DNA of 64,000 bases, from NCBI GenBank assembly GCA_011634665.1, contig WAEK01000009.1, positions 62,001 to 126,000 of the forward strand, written 5' to 3'. This stretch comes from Mortierella sp. BCC40632. Taxonomy: Eukaryota; Mortierellomycota; Mortierellomycetes; Mortierellales; Mortierellaceae. Under the pieces are notes generated by a model. The model searched no databases. It was not told the DNA's origin and was given only the letters and a program-made list of their open reading frames with translations. This document shows positions 46,314-58,219 of the stretch, one piece after another (positions within the stretch are counted from its first letter, which is position 1; each line of letters opens with the position of its first letter). A program made the translations under genes and the position numbers.

Positions 46314-47167
46314 CTAAAGTCGGGCACGTCCTGCTTGGATCAATCCATGCTCAACTTCTCGAAACGGTTGATACCGACCTTGAGGGGTCCACCAAAAGAG
46401 TCGTTCTTTGACCTGACTCAAATCAAATCCTTCATTACGAAGTGTTACTTTCTTGTTCTTGAACGTTCCCGTCATCTCCAACTCTTGTTCACAAATCCGA
46501 ACAAACCTTGGAATCGCATAGGATGGCAATCGCTTTTGAGCATGACAACTCAGTCGCTCCATAAATGCTTCCAACATTCCTTCATCCGCTCGAACGGCAT
46601 ACCGGACCTCTTCTTCTTCTCCTTCTTCGTGCTTCCTTTTCTCTTTTTCTAAAGGATCCTCCCCTCCTCGGAAAATACTGGGTTGTGTAGAATGTTCCCT
46701 GAGTACAATAGCTGCCATCCCTGCTCGTCCATCCTGTCCAGGCACCAAGACCCCATAGACAGCACATGAAGCAACCTCCTCTAAATGACATAATGTATCC
46801 GCCACTTCAGCAGTCGAAACATTCTCTCCTTTCCATCGAAACGTATCTCCGGCTCGATCAGCAAAATACCAGAAATGATCTTTGTTTCGATACAAGAGAT
46901 CTCCTGTACGCATGTATTGATCTCCTTTTACAAAGACATTTTGAATGAGTTTGGCATTTGACATCTTGGGTTGGTTGTAATAGCCGACAAAACGAGAAAG
47001 ACTACTGTTGTTATCCGCAGTCGTGATCATCTCGCCTGTTTCTCCCAGGGCACACTATTAAGAGGTAGAATAAGATGGACAAGTCAGAGAGAGCGAGAGA
47101 GCGAGCGAGCGAGACCTGATTAGAGAGACAGGCGGCGGGCAAGGATGAGTTGCTCATTTCTCGCTAT

Positions 47168-47199
<32 letters not shown>

Positions 47200-49688
47200 C
47201 TTTACCTCGATACAGAATCCGTTTTCATCTTTGATGAGCTCTTCAGTTTCGAAATTTATCTTGACCAAGTGCATGGGAGGTTGAAATGCTCTGTTTGAAT
47301 CATGGATCCCCCCCCCAGGTACGTGTATGAGTATCCCCATATCAATGGAAAAAGGTTATTCAAGGTATCTTCTCTTTAGTAACTCTTAGTCACCGAGTCT
47401 TTGCACATGAAAAAAAAATGCAAAATGCAAAATGTAAAATACAGTAAGAGGTACTTACCGGACAATGGGACCTCGGAAACTATAGTTTCACGGGATTATG
47501 TTAGTACAAGAGATAGGGATAAAATAAAGACGCGACTTCAAAATATGATTGATAGAAAGTCAAAACTACATTCTTCGTTGGTGCCTCAACTCACCCAACA
47601 GCTCCTGCGCCATCGTCACCGCATGCCCTATTAAAGAGGGCTCCAGTAGCTTGAAAAAACAAGTATCAGATATCCACGAGAAAAAGAGAGAGAGAGAGAG
47701 AAAAAAGTATTACATAGAAAAAGAGGAAGAGAAGGACAGAGCTCTCGTAAATAAAGATTGAGTGAAATGTAGAAAAGACCTCCATAGTTCGATTTGCCTT
47801 TCTCCTTCCGTTTTCTTGCATTCCTCCGCATTTTTTTTTTTTTGTTTTCTTACCTTCGCTCATGGCATAGCATTCAAAGATCTCACCGATCCCAAAGCGT
47901 TCCTGAAACTTTAGCCAAATATCGGGTCGTAATCCGTTGCCAAACATGATCCGGACCTTGTTCTCCTTGTCCAGCGGATGTTCAGGTGCATTCAAGAGGT
48001 AGCGACACAACTCACCAATGTACTGGATCAACGTTACATCTTGTTCTCGGACTATTTTTTTTTTTTTTTTTTTTTTTTCATAAAAGAAAAAAGTCAAAGT
48101 GTTCATCCCCCATATCCCATCCAAGACATTGGTTAGAGATTCCTTCTCCTTCTTTGCTTCACATATATTTCATCGAAACGAGCTTTCTCTCTCTCTCTCT
48201 CACATTCTCTCTCTTCTCAATACTACAAAAAAAAAAAAAAAAAATTACCTTCTCTCCAGAATGTTAATGTCGAGAACTTGCGTGCGAGGACGACAGTGCA
48301 TCCCGAGATCCAGCTCTGGCCAATACCAAGAATAGCTTTTTTTTTTTTTTTTTTTTTTATAGAATAGAAAACACAATAATATTTCGTTCTCAGCACCGTT
48401 ACAGACCGAGTCAGGAGAAGTCCACTTTTTTTTAAGGGGGTTGGGAGAGGGAGGAAGATAGAAGTGCAGGGAGGGAAGAAGAAAGGGAGATATAGCACAC
48501 CTTCATCTTTTTTTCTTTTCTTTGCCTCTGTCAAGAGATCAACTTACCTCCCGCAGAGTGATAAAGAGGCAGGCAGTTATAGGATCGATCCTTCTCAGTA
48601 ATGTTACAGGCATTAGACCAGACACCTGTCCCCACTACAGCAGTCAAAAGACAAGCAAAGAATAGAAAGAAAAAAAATAAGGGCCTCTGTTTGTTAGAAA
48701 TCGACAGAGATCTTCTTCTTCTAGAAAGAATGCAGGAAAACAAACCACACTCCTTCTCCCTTCCCATGTGAATCATCCTTCCATGACTTACGTGTGCACC
48801 GTCCATGATCCATGACCACAGCCTTGGGGAACCCCGTGGTTCCACTGGTGTAGATCAAAGCTGCCGCGTCATTGATCAACACGTCCTGTCGAGTCTCTTT
48901 CGAGAACCCCTCAGTACTCAACTGTCTCCATTGAATCACTTCAAAGAACCGTGTTCTCGAATCCCGTAAACGCTCCTGATGCATGACCAACCCGATGGGT
49001 GTGATTGTATAGAGCTCATAACCCAATTCTTGGATTGCGTCTTTGGATTCAAAGAGTGGTTCCACCAGTTCATAATCAAAGACCAACAATCGAGCGTTGG
49101 CGATTTTGAGAGAATGCAATAACGGGGAACCATTGAGTTGATTGTTGATAAATGCAGCGACGGCCTTGATTTTCAACAGGGCCAGCCAAGAAATGATAAA
49201 GAGTGGAGAGTTGTTCATGTACATGGCGACACGGTCCCTGGGCTGGATACCCTTGGATCGATACCAATGAGCGAGTCGATTGGATTGTAGTTCGAGATCT
49301 CTCCAGGTGTATGATTGACTCTCAAAGACAAGGGCTACTTTGAAGGGCCGTTGGAGACATTGTTCTTCGAATCGGTTGTAGAGACTGATGTTGTTGTTGG
49401 CGACTAATCGTTCATACCTAGAGACCAGCAAGAAAGATAGAAGGGAATAGAGTCGCAAGAATGTAGGATCAGGGGCTATGCTATTATCACAACTGTCCTT
49501 TTCTTCTTGTTGAAAGCGATACGCGTTTTTCTTAGACTAGGCTTTTTTTTTTTTTTTTTGTACAAGTGTTACCAGATTTTGGTTCGAGCACCTGGGATAG
49601 CGAGCTTCAAGTCTCGTGAGAGCCTTGTCCGCCCATCGATATAGCCAGCCAAGCCGGCGACTGTCAAGGCAGCTGCAAAGGAGATCAT
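46314..49688 (-). CDS. FAT1: Very-long-chain acyl-CoA synthetase / fatty acid transporter (FATP/Fat1)
   Basis: Activates long and very long fatty acids to CoA esters and couples this to import. Nine exons on minus: 49573-49688, 48792-49417, 48548-48634, 48249-48335, 47854-48051, 47595-47649, 47459-47479, 47206-47290, 46314-47054; phases agree throughout, 671 residues. The start MISFAAALTVAGLAGYI is a membrane anchor. The AMP-binding motif IYTSGTTGFPKAVVM lies near residues 226-240, followed by SYNCLPLYHSAG, the FATP motif GNGLRPDIWLKFQERFG and FECYAMSEATG. YMRTGDLLYRNKDHFWYFADRAGDTFRWKGENVST is the hinge/acyl-binding region, written here in outline. The C-terminal part has MTGTFKNKKVTLRNEGFD. 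A Glu-rich insert (HEEGEEEEVR) interrupts the C-terminal domain. Exon 7 is a 21-nt microexon. Confidence 0.94.
47459..47479 (-). other. 21-nt microexon of FAT1
   Basis: Supplies the residues GFRGPIVR across its borders (GG|T TTC ... GTC CG|). It is flanked by AAACTATAG and GTAAGT. Phases 2-in and 2-out match both neighbours, and the encoded residues fit the FATP family at this position. Confidence 0.75.
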
Positions 49689-50044
49689 AGGGATAGGGCT
49701 TTTTTTTTTTTTATCTTTTTATTATTAGTGAAATGGGTGTGAGAGTAGGTGAGTGAGGGTGAGAAAAAAAAAAGATGAAGAGAAAGCAAAGACAAGGAGG
49801 ATACAGGGATTAAAGAGTGAGAGAGTGAGAGGGTGAGAACGAGAGAGTAGCTGTGTGGAAAGAGTGGGCCGAGAGGCTTTGTAGGCACTTTCAAAGAAAC
49901 AGTCCTCTCCTCCTCTCTCGAGGACAGCTGCTCTGCCAGGGGTTCATTAAGTTTTTTTTTTTTCTTGAGTGATTTCTTTTTTCCGCCACCATCTCCAGGA
50001 TTCTCCTTTTCCTTGGACTACCAAAAGGGTTCGGTTCGCAACCA

Positions 50045-50117
<73 letters not shown>

Positions 50118-50349
50118 GGAGAACTCGAGGACTGCCTGGACTTTGGCTCGGCACGTTGCATGCACATGACACCAATCATCGATGCAAACACCTCGTCTGC
50201 CCTTTACTCTGGGAGGCTATAGATTTTATTTGCTTCGAACTTTGCCACAAGCGCGTTCGTGAAGAGTCTCTTGCCTCAATCATAATCCTTTGCTCAAATC
50301 GGCTGTTGAGGATAAAAGGGAAGTTCCTGTGCAAGAATGGCGGCAACCA

Positions 50350-50388
<39 letters not shown>

Positions 50389-50812
50389 TAGCAATGACAG
50401 ACTATCCGCGGCTATAGGCGAGGATCGCAGCACGGAACACAGTGTTTTTTTTTCAAAAGACATTGACGCGCCTCTTCTAGACGAATAAAAAAAGGGAGCC
50501 AGGGAATCATCTCCCAGTTTACGACAACCGCTCGGACTCTCCTCGTTGCTAGCACGGACTTGCTTCTTTCTTTCTCTGGGAGAGTGAGGCGAGGGTGGCC
50601 ACTGGACTCTTTGGAGTGAGCAAGTGGCTGTGTGGCGCAGACTCAGAGACGAGGGCGAAGGAGAGGATGGGTCTGGGTTCTTTGCCACAAAGTTTTGTCG
50701 CACAATCGCCATCTCGCTCATCATCAGAAGAGTCAGAGAGAGAGAGAGAAAAAGAAGACGAATGTCGATTCTTGTCATCTAGTTCATCGCATCTTTTTTT
50801 ATTTTTCCAGCA
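49689..50812. other. Divergent promoter region, FAT1 / F-box gene
   Basis: 1.1 kb shared upstream region. Near FAT1 it is GA-rich on plus (CT-rich in the FAT1 sense). A 69-bp (CT)n tract lies at 50047-50115, and GA tracts at 50355-50389 and 50735-50751. No gene and no clear TATA box. Confidence 0.6.
50047..50115. repeat. (CT)n microsatellite, about 69 bp
   Basis: The longest uninterrupted dinucleotide repeat in the window, inside the divergent FAT1/F-box upstream region. Confidence 0.95.
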
Positions 50813-52537
50813 ATGTCCAGCACACACTCGCAACCCACACTATTGTTGGAATGTCTCCAACATGTTCTTTCTTACCTACAGTACAATCACCTACCCACCC
50901 TCTGTGCCTTGATGCGCGTCAACAGCACTTTATTTGCTTTGACTGCACCTATTCTGTACAGCAGCCCTTTTGCAGCCGTCCGTGTCAATGCAGGTGTCTG
51001 GAAGGATCCAACTGACCGACTTCAGAGACAGGTCCAGCTCTTGTGTCTCTTTTTCAACGAGTTGGATCCCTCTCTTAGAGAGCAACTTCCACACTATTCG
51101 ACACGTTACTTTTTTGACGAGGACAGCGATGATGAGAACGACGACGACCAAGACGGCCAACTACACGAACAAGGGGTTGTGGCAAAGGATCAGTCGACCA
51201 AACCCAAGGCCACACAACAGTATTTTCGCCATTACCGTCATCATGACCACGCGACTCTGGCAGAGGAGGTGATCCCACGTCTTTTTGAGACGAGCACTCG
51301 GGCCCAAAGTTACAAGGTGCTTGCTCTGTTGGACACGCTCTTTTTGGAACATTGTGGCCATCGTATCATGTCCATGTGTATCCCCTCGACCGAAATTCAA
51401 CAGTTTGCACGGTTTCTTCCAATGCTCTCTTGTCTTCGTCGGATCGAAATCCATCGTATCCAATATATTACGGAGCCTATACTCGAGGATCTTGTCAAAT
51501 GGATCCAAGAACATAACCAACTTCATGGAACGCTGAGAGATCTTCGCATTGGAGGCATCACGGAATTTGGAGATTATGATACGAGTAACCTTAAGGCCTT
51601 GGTTCGTCTTCCTCAAGCTTTTAAACATCTGACCGTGTTGGATACACGGTCCTGGGGCGCAGCATGGACCATGATCGATCAAATCCCGATGGAAGAACTT
51701 GAGCGACTTGTCATGGACTATGGAGAAGTAGACGAGTCGATGGAGACAAAGCCACAGTTCCTACGACAATGTCATCGACTCAAGGTCTTGGATCTTTTAG
51801 TACCTCGATCCGATACGTTTAGTGAACTGGCTCGGATCTCTTCCGAGAGAAACGATTTTGGAAATGCTCATTCTTCTGGTATGGATACCTTTTTGAATGA
51901 ATCATTATCGGTTCTTCCCCCTGTGGAACGGCTCTATCTGTCGGGGGATCACGTCAGCCTTCGGAATGCAGTTCAGGATGGTGTCATTGGTCTCTGTCGG
52001 ACTCTACGGATCTTGAAGGCCACCTCTATTGAGCGCCACACCGTGGATAGACCCAGTTTGACCTGGGGAATATCACCCCGCCAGGCGTATTTACCATTTT
52101 TACAAGAACTTCAACTTCAGGGGGATATTGCTCTTGAATTTCGGTTTAGTTTACTTGAATGTTGTCCTCAACTCTTGGTTCTCAAGTTGGTGGTCAATGG
52201 TTTGGACTCGTGTGCTCAAGAGGATAATCCTTTGGATCCGATTTTGACTCTCAAGCAACTCCAAACACTTCAATTGTTGGGTAAATGGACCCTTTCGCAA
52301 TTGTTTATCCGACGGATGGCCAGTCAGCTGACGGGGCTCAAGATTCTGGACATAGCACGATGTGATGGTGTAAGATTGAGGGATGTATTGGAAGAGGTGG
52401 ATTCGATGGAGTATCTTTGGCGACTGGGGTGGGATATGGAAGAAGATGAAGGTGCGGACGAAATTGTGGAGCAATGGAAAGAACGTAGATCCAAGATTCG
52501 TGTTGGGTTTATTCAATGGGAAGAGTTTTACGTGTGA
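50813..52537 (+). CDS. F-box domain protein with leucine-rich C-terminal region
   Basis: Likely substrate adaptor of an SCF ubiquitin ligase. Single exon of 574 residues. The N-terminal F-box-like segment is LLLECLQHVLSYLQYNHLPT followed by LCALMRVNSTLFALTAPILY, with the hydrophobic spacing of fungal F-boxes. An acidic linker (FDEDSDDENDDDQDGQ) follows. The remainder has irregular leucine-rich repeat character: CLRRIEIHRIQYI, LRDLRIGGITEFGD, HLTVLDTRSWG, RLKVLDLLVPRSD, RLYLSGDHVSL, LQELQLQGDIALEF, LLVLKLVVNGLDS, LQTLQLLGKWTLS and LKILDIARCDGVRL. Such F-box/LRR genes are numerous and variable in this group of fungi, so no orthologue or target can be named. Confidence 0.85.
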   Translation: MSSTHSQPTLLLECLQHVLSYLQYNHLPTLCALMRVNSTLFALTAPILYSSPFAAVRVNAGVWKDPTDRLQRQVQLLCLFFNELDPSLREQLPHYSTRYFFDEDSDDENDDDQDGQLHEQGVVAKDQSTKPKATQQYFRHYRHHDHATLAEEVIPRLFETSTRAQSYKVLALLDTLFLEHCGHRIMSMCIPSTEIQQFARFLPMLSCLRRIEIHRIQYITEPILEDLVKWIQEHNQLHGTLRDLRIGGITEFGDYDTSNLKALVRLPQAFKHLTVLDTRSWGAAWTMIDQIPMEELERLVMDYGEVDESMETKPQFLRQCHRLKVLDLLVPRSDTFSELARISSERNDFGNAHSSGMDTFLNESLSVLPPVERLYLSGDHVSLRNAVQDGVIGLCRTLRILKATSIERHTVDRPSLTWGISPRQAYLPFLQELQLQGDIALEFRFSLLECCPQLLVLKLVVNGLDSCAQEDNPLDPILTLKQLQTLQLLGKWTLSQLFIRRMASQLTGLKILDIARCDGVRLRDVLEEVDSMEYLWRLGWDMEEDEGADEIVEQWKERRSKIRVGFIQWEEFYV

Positions 52538-52585
52538 ACTGGATGGATGCATGGGCGAATGGTCACTTTTTCCTCCTTTGGGTGA

Positions 52586-52627
<42 letters not shown>

Positions 52628-53195
52628 ACTCTTTCTCACTCCTATTCATTCTCGCCTTGGGTACAAATATCCTGGGCAAGCGACAGTAGTAATAATAATA
52701 AAAAAAAAATAGGGCCCAAAAGGCAAAATAGAAGCAGCGAGGCTACTTCATTGTTGTTTTGTTTGTAAAGAAAATAAGAATGACAAAGCAAAGGAAGTGG
52801 CGCTCAGGGACACGATCTCGCGAATCCAATAGGCAACGGGCAATCGGAGCTTGGACCCTCAGCGCCACATTGGCAAACATACATTCGTACCCAATGCATG
52901 CAACAGGTGTACAAAAAAAAAAAAAAAAAAAAGATCCAAAAAGCACATGCATACTATTTTTTTTTTTTTTTTTTTACCCATTCACTAGCTTTTGAACACT
53001 TTGGAAAATCCCACGCAAAAAACAATTGTATTTACAAAGTCTTTTTGGCTATACAAAAGGGATCGGGATAGAGATAGGATAGATACAATATGCTCATTTT
53101 TTATAAGACTCCATGTAAAAGAGGAGGTGGAACAAGGAGCTGGAGGAAGGGTGCTAATGTAACAGGGTAAACAATATTAAATGGGGGAAAGGCAT
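52538..53195. other. Convergent spacer, F-box / Cys-rich membrane protein
   Basis: 3' flanks of two convergent genes, with a CT tract at 52592-52622, A- and T-runs at 52911-52932 and 52957-52976, and no gene. Confidence 0.5.
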
Positions 53196-53816
53196 TTAAG
53201 CAGAGACCTGCTTCATAGCATTCTTCTCATCCTGAGCAGTGTAGCTGGGCAAGGACTGCTCCATGGCCTTGGCCTTGGCAGCAGCGCGGCGGCGGCGGAC
53301 AAAGAGGAAGGCACCGGCGGCGAGGAGGACAACGACGGCGGCAGAGACACCTCCGGCAATACCTCCGACCTGGGAAGGAGAGAGACCCGAGGAAGGCTCC
53401 TCGACGTTGGCCTGGATGTTGCCGTGAGGGACGGACTCGTAGCAAATGATCTGATCGCGCTGGAGACCCATGCACTTGTCCACGTTGCCGTTCTTGCAGG
53501 CAGTCTCGGCCGAAGTGCACTTCTTCAAGAAGCAGACATCACCGTGGCAGTCCTCCCACTTCTCGCATCCAAGAGGGCACTTGGTGGTCTGGGCATGGAT
53601 GGACTCGGGCATGTCACAGAAATAGGTGTAGACGTTGTCGATACGGGCAACAAAGGGAGCGACGGTGTCTTTGGGATCGACGCACTTCTCACCCTCCTTG
53701 AGCTCGGGGATACAGTACTTGCCATAGTGGCAAGAGTAACCAGGGAGAGGGCATCCCTTCTCTTCGCTGCAGTAGTACTGCTTCCAGGGGGTGGTGTTGG
53801 TGACGTTGGCAGACAT
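53196..53816 (-). CDS. Cys-rich single-pass membrane protein, unknown function
   Basis: 206 residues from the ATG at 53816 (TTAAAGATGTC). Residues about 1-140 carry many cysteines in short motifs: YYCSEEKGCPLPGYSCHYGKYC, written here in outline, then CDMPESIHAQTTKCPLGCEKWEDC, CFLKKCTS, ACKNGNVDKC. This looks like a disulfide-stabilised extracellular domain with N-glycosylation sequons near the start (NVT, NTT). One TM segment follows (VGGIAGGVSAAVVVLLAAGAF, about 148-168), then a basic stop-transfer (VRRRRAAAKAK) and a short cytosolic tail. There is no cleavable signal peptide, so it would have to be inserted N-out by the TM itself. Codons are almost all C/G-ending, suggesting very high expression; an opposite-strand 213-codon frame is a by-product. 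I do not recognise the family. Confidence 0.85.
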   Translation of the reverse strand: MSANVTNTTPWKQYYCSEEKGCPLPGYSCHYGKYCIPELKEGEKCVDPKDTVAPFVARIDNVYTYFCDMPESIHAQTTKCPLGCEKWEDCHGDVCFLKKCTSAETACKNGNVDKCMGLQRDQIICYESVPHGNIQANVEEPSSGLSPSQVGGIAGGVSAAVVVLLAAGAFLFVRRRRAAAKAKAMEQSLPSYTAQDEKNAMKQVSA

Positions 53817-56732
53817 CTTTAACAACTGTGGATTTTTTGAGTGCGAGTGGGAGAGAGAGAGGGAAGGGCAGAGGCCGTGAAGGAACTGAACTGGATAAGA
53901 GTTAGGCAATTAGCAACGATTCCAGAGTGGGGGAAGGGCCAGGCTTTTATAGACGAATGAAGATGGAGAGAAGGAAGAAAGAAAACCGCGCGATCCTTTG
54001 TTGGTATGTGGAAGAACGATGACTACAATGAAATAACTACAAAAATGACTCTGTTGCCTGACGGTTGATGCAGGCAAGATCGTGGGAGGTTGCGGAGGCG
54101 GAAGAAGGGCAATGGCGCGCGGCCCGATGTTATGCCTCCGTGTCAACAGTCCTGATCAGTGCAGCAGGCCAGAAGGTTTATTCTCTCTCCTTTCTCTCTC
54201 TTTTTTTTCAGCACCCGTCGCCCAGCGGAATAGCCAGGTTGCGGACCCGTGGTGGGGTGACACAGGAAGAGAGTGGGCCCGCGTTTTGGTGCGGGTGCGG
54301 TGTGTGTAAGTGTCTCCCAGGCATTGGCGTCAGCACACCCGGTTATTTCTTTGAGACGGACGACGGAGAACCAATAGAATCAGATAAGACTCTGACTTGC
54401 ACTTTCAAGTCTCTTTCTCCCTTTCACTCTCCATACTAGACAGGCGACTGTTTATCAGATGGATTATGATGGAGTTGATATTCAGTTTGCCCGGTAACAG
54501 TCAGTCAAAAAAATGGAGTGAACTCTGTTTGACCACACATACAAACAGAAGATGACCAGCGAGCGGAGGAAAAAAACAACACACGACAGAGTTTGGAAGC
54601 GCAGGAAAAGAAAAGAAAAAAAGGAGCACAACAAGCGGGGCTGGAGACCAAAACGACAGGCGGTTAACCAAATGGAGTCTAAGGTTTTTGACGGGCGATC
54701 CAAGCAGGAGGCCTCTGTGTCAACAATGAGCAGAGGATCAGATAACCCCTGGACAGCATGAGAAAGAGGACTTGCGCTTTTTGGGCAGCCTGCATGTGTC
54801 TCTCTCTCATGTCGGAGAGAGTGTAGTGGATACCTAGAGCTTCTTGTGCGCCCTCAAAGAAGGACACAAACAAGAAAAAAAATCTGATAAACAAGCGAGG
54901 TACTTGCTGATGGTACCATTCTACACAGAGTCTTCTCTCTCTCTCTTTCTCTCTCTTCCTCTCTTGGTTCTGCTACGTACCGTACCATTCACGTTGGTTG
55001 TAGAGATGGCATGCACTCCATGGAACACAAACGCGCATGTGCCTTTCCTCTCTTGTTTTGTACACACCTGTTGTTCTCGTTTTGTATGTAGTATGTTCTC
55101 GATCTCATCCTTTTCATGCCGCTGTCCTTTCCTTCGGACAAGCGAGGGTCCGAGGAAGTGAAAAGAACATTCCTTTTTTTTTTTTTTTTTTTTTTTTCAT
55201 GTTCGTGGTCATCCTTCACCGATCGGCTCCGAGCCACGCCATACAATGCCGTGTCATGTCTGAACGGACGAACCTCGCGTTTTTTCATGCCGGTGCCAAT
55301 GGCATCATCGCCCCAAAACAACAAAGTCAACAACAAAGAGAGAGAGAGAGAGAAAGAGATAGATAGAGAGAGAAAGTGATCGTAAGCCATTGTTTACTCA
55401 CCATGCCATGTGGTCCCCCATCTTGTCCATGCAGATCTCAACCATGCACATCTCTCTTCTCTCTTTCTCTCTCTCTTCTAGCCTTCATACGCGCTTTCCT
55501 TCTTTTGTAAATGCAACCGACGTATTGGGCCTAGGAGAGGGCAAAAGGAGGGAGTATCTTAAGACCCGGTCCTTGATCAGACTGGGCGCATTCGTGGTCC
55601 CGTGTCGGCCCACAGAAAAGAAGAAAAAGAAAAATAAAAGGGATGCATGGGATCCCGACCATCGGGGTCATAATGTTCCGTAAGCAGTTGGAGCTGAGAA
55701 AATAAACTGGGGACTGGCAACTGAGCTTCCAAGCTCAGCCTTAGCGCCATGTCCAGCCTGGTCAGCCGAAGGGGGGGGGGGAGGTCGGGTGCTGTTGAGA
55801 AAGAGAAAAATGAGAGAATGAGAATTGCATCTGAATGAGAGAAAAAAAAAAAAAAAAATGGGCGGGGCTGTTCAACGACGTCAAGAAGAAGGATACAAGG
55901 GTAGACTATACATTAGGAAGCACAAACACAAAAAAAAACAAGGGAAGAGGAGCCAGAAACATTGGTGCTGCAAGGTGGCCATCCTTTGCAGTCATCCATC
56001 GCGGGGTAAAAAAGAGTTGAGTCGGAAGGGGCATTGTGCGTGGAGCGGACTTGAGAAGGGGAGGAGCCACAGGCAAGGAGCGTGGATATGAACGGGCGAT
56101 ACTCCATCATCACTGGTGAGAGCAAGAGAGAATGTGGATGGGAGAGAATGAGAGCCTTGCTCGTGCTCTGTTGGGCTGGCGCTGTCTCCCGAGACACTCC
56201 ATCTGATAAGCAGCGGTGGGTAAGGGAAGGGGCGGGACTGCGGTCTTTTGTCTTTTGTCTTTGCTGCTGGTTTTTGCTTCTCTCTCTGGCGCTTCTAACC
56301 ACCCGGGCTGGGAAGGGGCGGAGGGGGGGAGAGAACGGCACCCCGTCTCTCACTTTTTCTTTGCTATTTGCTTGTGTTCAGGGGACAAAGGAAAACGGAC
56401 CCGGAGGCGTAATTAGTACATCCGTGCCAGCCATTCTCCATCCTCTCCAATATCCCTGTCCCTATCATCATTCGCGTGGACATTTTCCGCGTCTCCTCCT
56501 TTTCCGAACATCTCATTTCCTGCGTTCAATATGCGAAGACCAGGTCCTGTTGGGTGCCATTTTATTTTATTCTTCATGTCCGGCCTGGCCGAGAGAGGCA
56601 ACCAAAACCAACGAATGTCTGGACACGACCTTTTAGGGGTGTTTGTATGTTTGGCCTACAGGGCAAGCCGGCCGGCTGGAGCCGAATGCGGGTCCAGCCC
56701 AATTCTTTTGTTTGTTTCCAACGAACTGCCCG

Positions 56733-56775
<43 letters not shown>

Positions 56776-56791
56776 GCTCTCTCTTTTGCAG

Positions 56792-56823
<32 letters not shown>

Positions 56824-56937
56824 CTTCTTCTACTTCTTCTTGTCTTTCTCTCTTTTCGCTCTTTTCTCTCTTTTTCTCATTTACCCGCCATTGACATCTC
56901 ATCCCAAGCTTCTTCATCTCCATTTCCATTTTCCATC
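53817..56937. other. Long divergent intergenic region
   Basis: 3.1 kb between the Cys-rich membrane protein and CREG genes. It contains a T23 run (55175-55197), a GA tract near 55338-55372, A-runs near 55842-55858, G-rich sequence at 55769-55785 and 56311-56330, and (CT)n at 56739-56773 followed by T27 (56797-56823) just upstream of CREG. Open frames here are low-complexity or unrecognised, and I support no gene. No tRNA-like cloverleaf was found. Confidence 0.5.
53944..53951 (-). promoter_or_regulatory. TATA box of the Cys-rich membrane protein gene
   Basis: TATAAAAG on the minus strand, 128 bp before the ATG at 53816. Most other genes in the window lack an obvious TATA box. Confidence 0.65.
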
Positions 56938-57192
56938 ATGCCTTCCATTCGTTCGTGCCTTGCATTGTCCTTGACACTGCTGGCTACCTTTGCCATGGCT
57001 CGCCCTACTGCTGGCTGCCACGACGAGTCTCCAGTCCAGACCAAGGGCGAGACCCGTGCCCAGGCTGCTGGTCTGGCCCGTGACTTGGTGAAGAACACTA
57101 GTGTCGGCACCTTGATGACAGTGATGAACGACCAGCACGATGGTCTCGTCTCGTCGAAGGTCGTCCTTTTTTTTTTTTTCATGCCTTTTCCT

Positions 57193-57226
<34 letters not shown>

Positions 57227-58149
57227 CATCATCGTCGTGGTGGTGGTTGTCTTCAGAAAGGAAAATATTCGACCCTTTTTTTTTGGGCACATGGAGCTGA
57301 CGTTATTTTTCTCTCTCTCCTTCCTATCTCCTGTTGCTTTCCTTTTTGCATAAAAAAAAAATCCTGTTTGGATCGTTTTTTTTTTTTTTTTTCTAGGCTA
57401 TCCCTTTGGTAGCATGGATTACTATGTTGACGATTGCGATGACTCTGGCACGCCATTGATGTTGCTTTCGCACCTCCAGATCAATATCCAGAACGCCCGT
57501 TCAGACAACCTTGTCTCTCTGGCCGTGCGCAAGTATGATAATGCGTCTTTCTCTCTCTACTCCTCTTCTCCTGAGTCTGTGCTGCAACCATCTGCAGAAA
57601 GAAAAAAAAAATATGCTAACCTTTTTCTCCCTCCCATTTAAAAGGCTCCCTGGCCCCGGTGAGCGTGGGAACCCAATGGTCGATCCCCGCGTGACTTTGA
57701 TGGGACACCTGAGAGTTCTTCCCGCCGAAAAGGTATCTTTTTTTTTCGCAAAAGTTAGAACAGGAGCTACGTCTCCTCCATTCTCTCTGGCCTGTTTATT
57801 GAAATGACTCCTGGGCCAATGTTTCTCACGGTTTTCTATTGGTTTCTGTCTCCTTTATAGCACGCCCGCGCTGAGGCCTGCTTTGTTGCCAAGCACCCTG
57901 AGGCCAAATGTAAGTCGTTTGGTTTTTTATTATTATTTTCCCTGCTGTATCTCATGTTCCTGGCTTAGCTAGCGTGGGATTGATAAAGAGTCTCACCATT
58001 GTTTCTCTCTCTTTCTCCTTTCTCGGCATTGTAGGGTGGTTGCCTGGAGCTGGCTTCCATGATTTCCAGTGGTACACGCTTGAGATCAAAGACCTTTACT
58101 ACATTGGTGGTTTTGGCGGGTAAGTGACCACTGTTGGCTATGAAACTGT

Positions 58150-58219
<70 letters not shown>

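Noticed and set aside
50047..50115. Ser/Leu repeat or Arg/Glu repeat proteins across CT/GA tracts
   Set aside because: Open frames over dinucleotide repeats encode only alternating residues and lie in promoters and introns.
53181..53822. 213-codon plus-strand frame over the Cys-rich membrane protein
   Set aside because: It mirrors the biased codon use of the minus-strand gene. The minus strand has a TATA box, a TM segment and ordered cysteines.
56082..56636. 184-codon plus-strand open frame upstream of CREG
   Set aside because: It spans heterogeneous G- and CT-rich sequence, has no recognisable domain, and its length is within chance for the amount of noncoding DNA.
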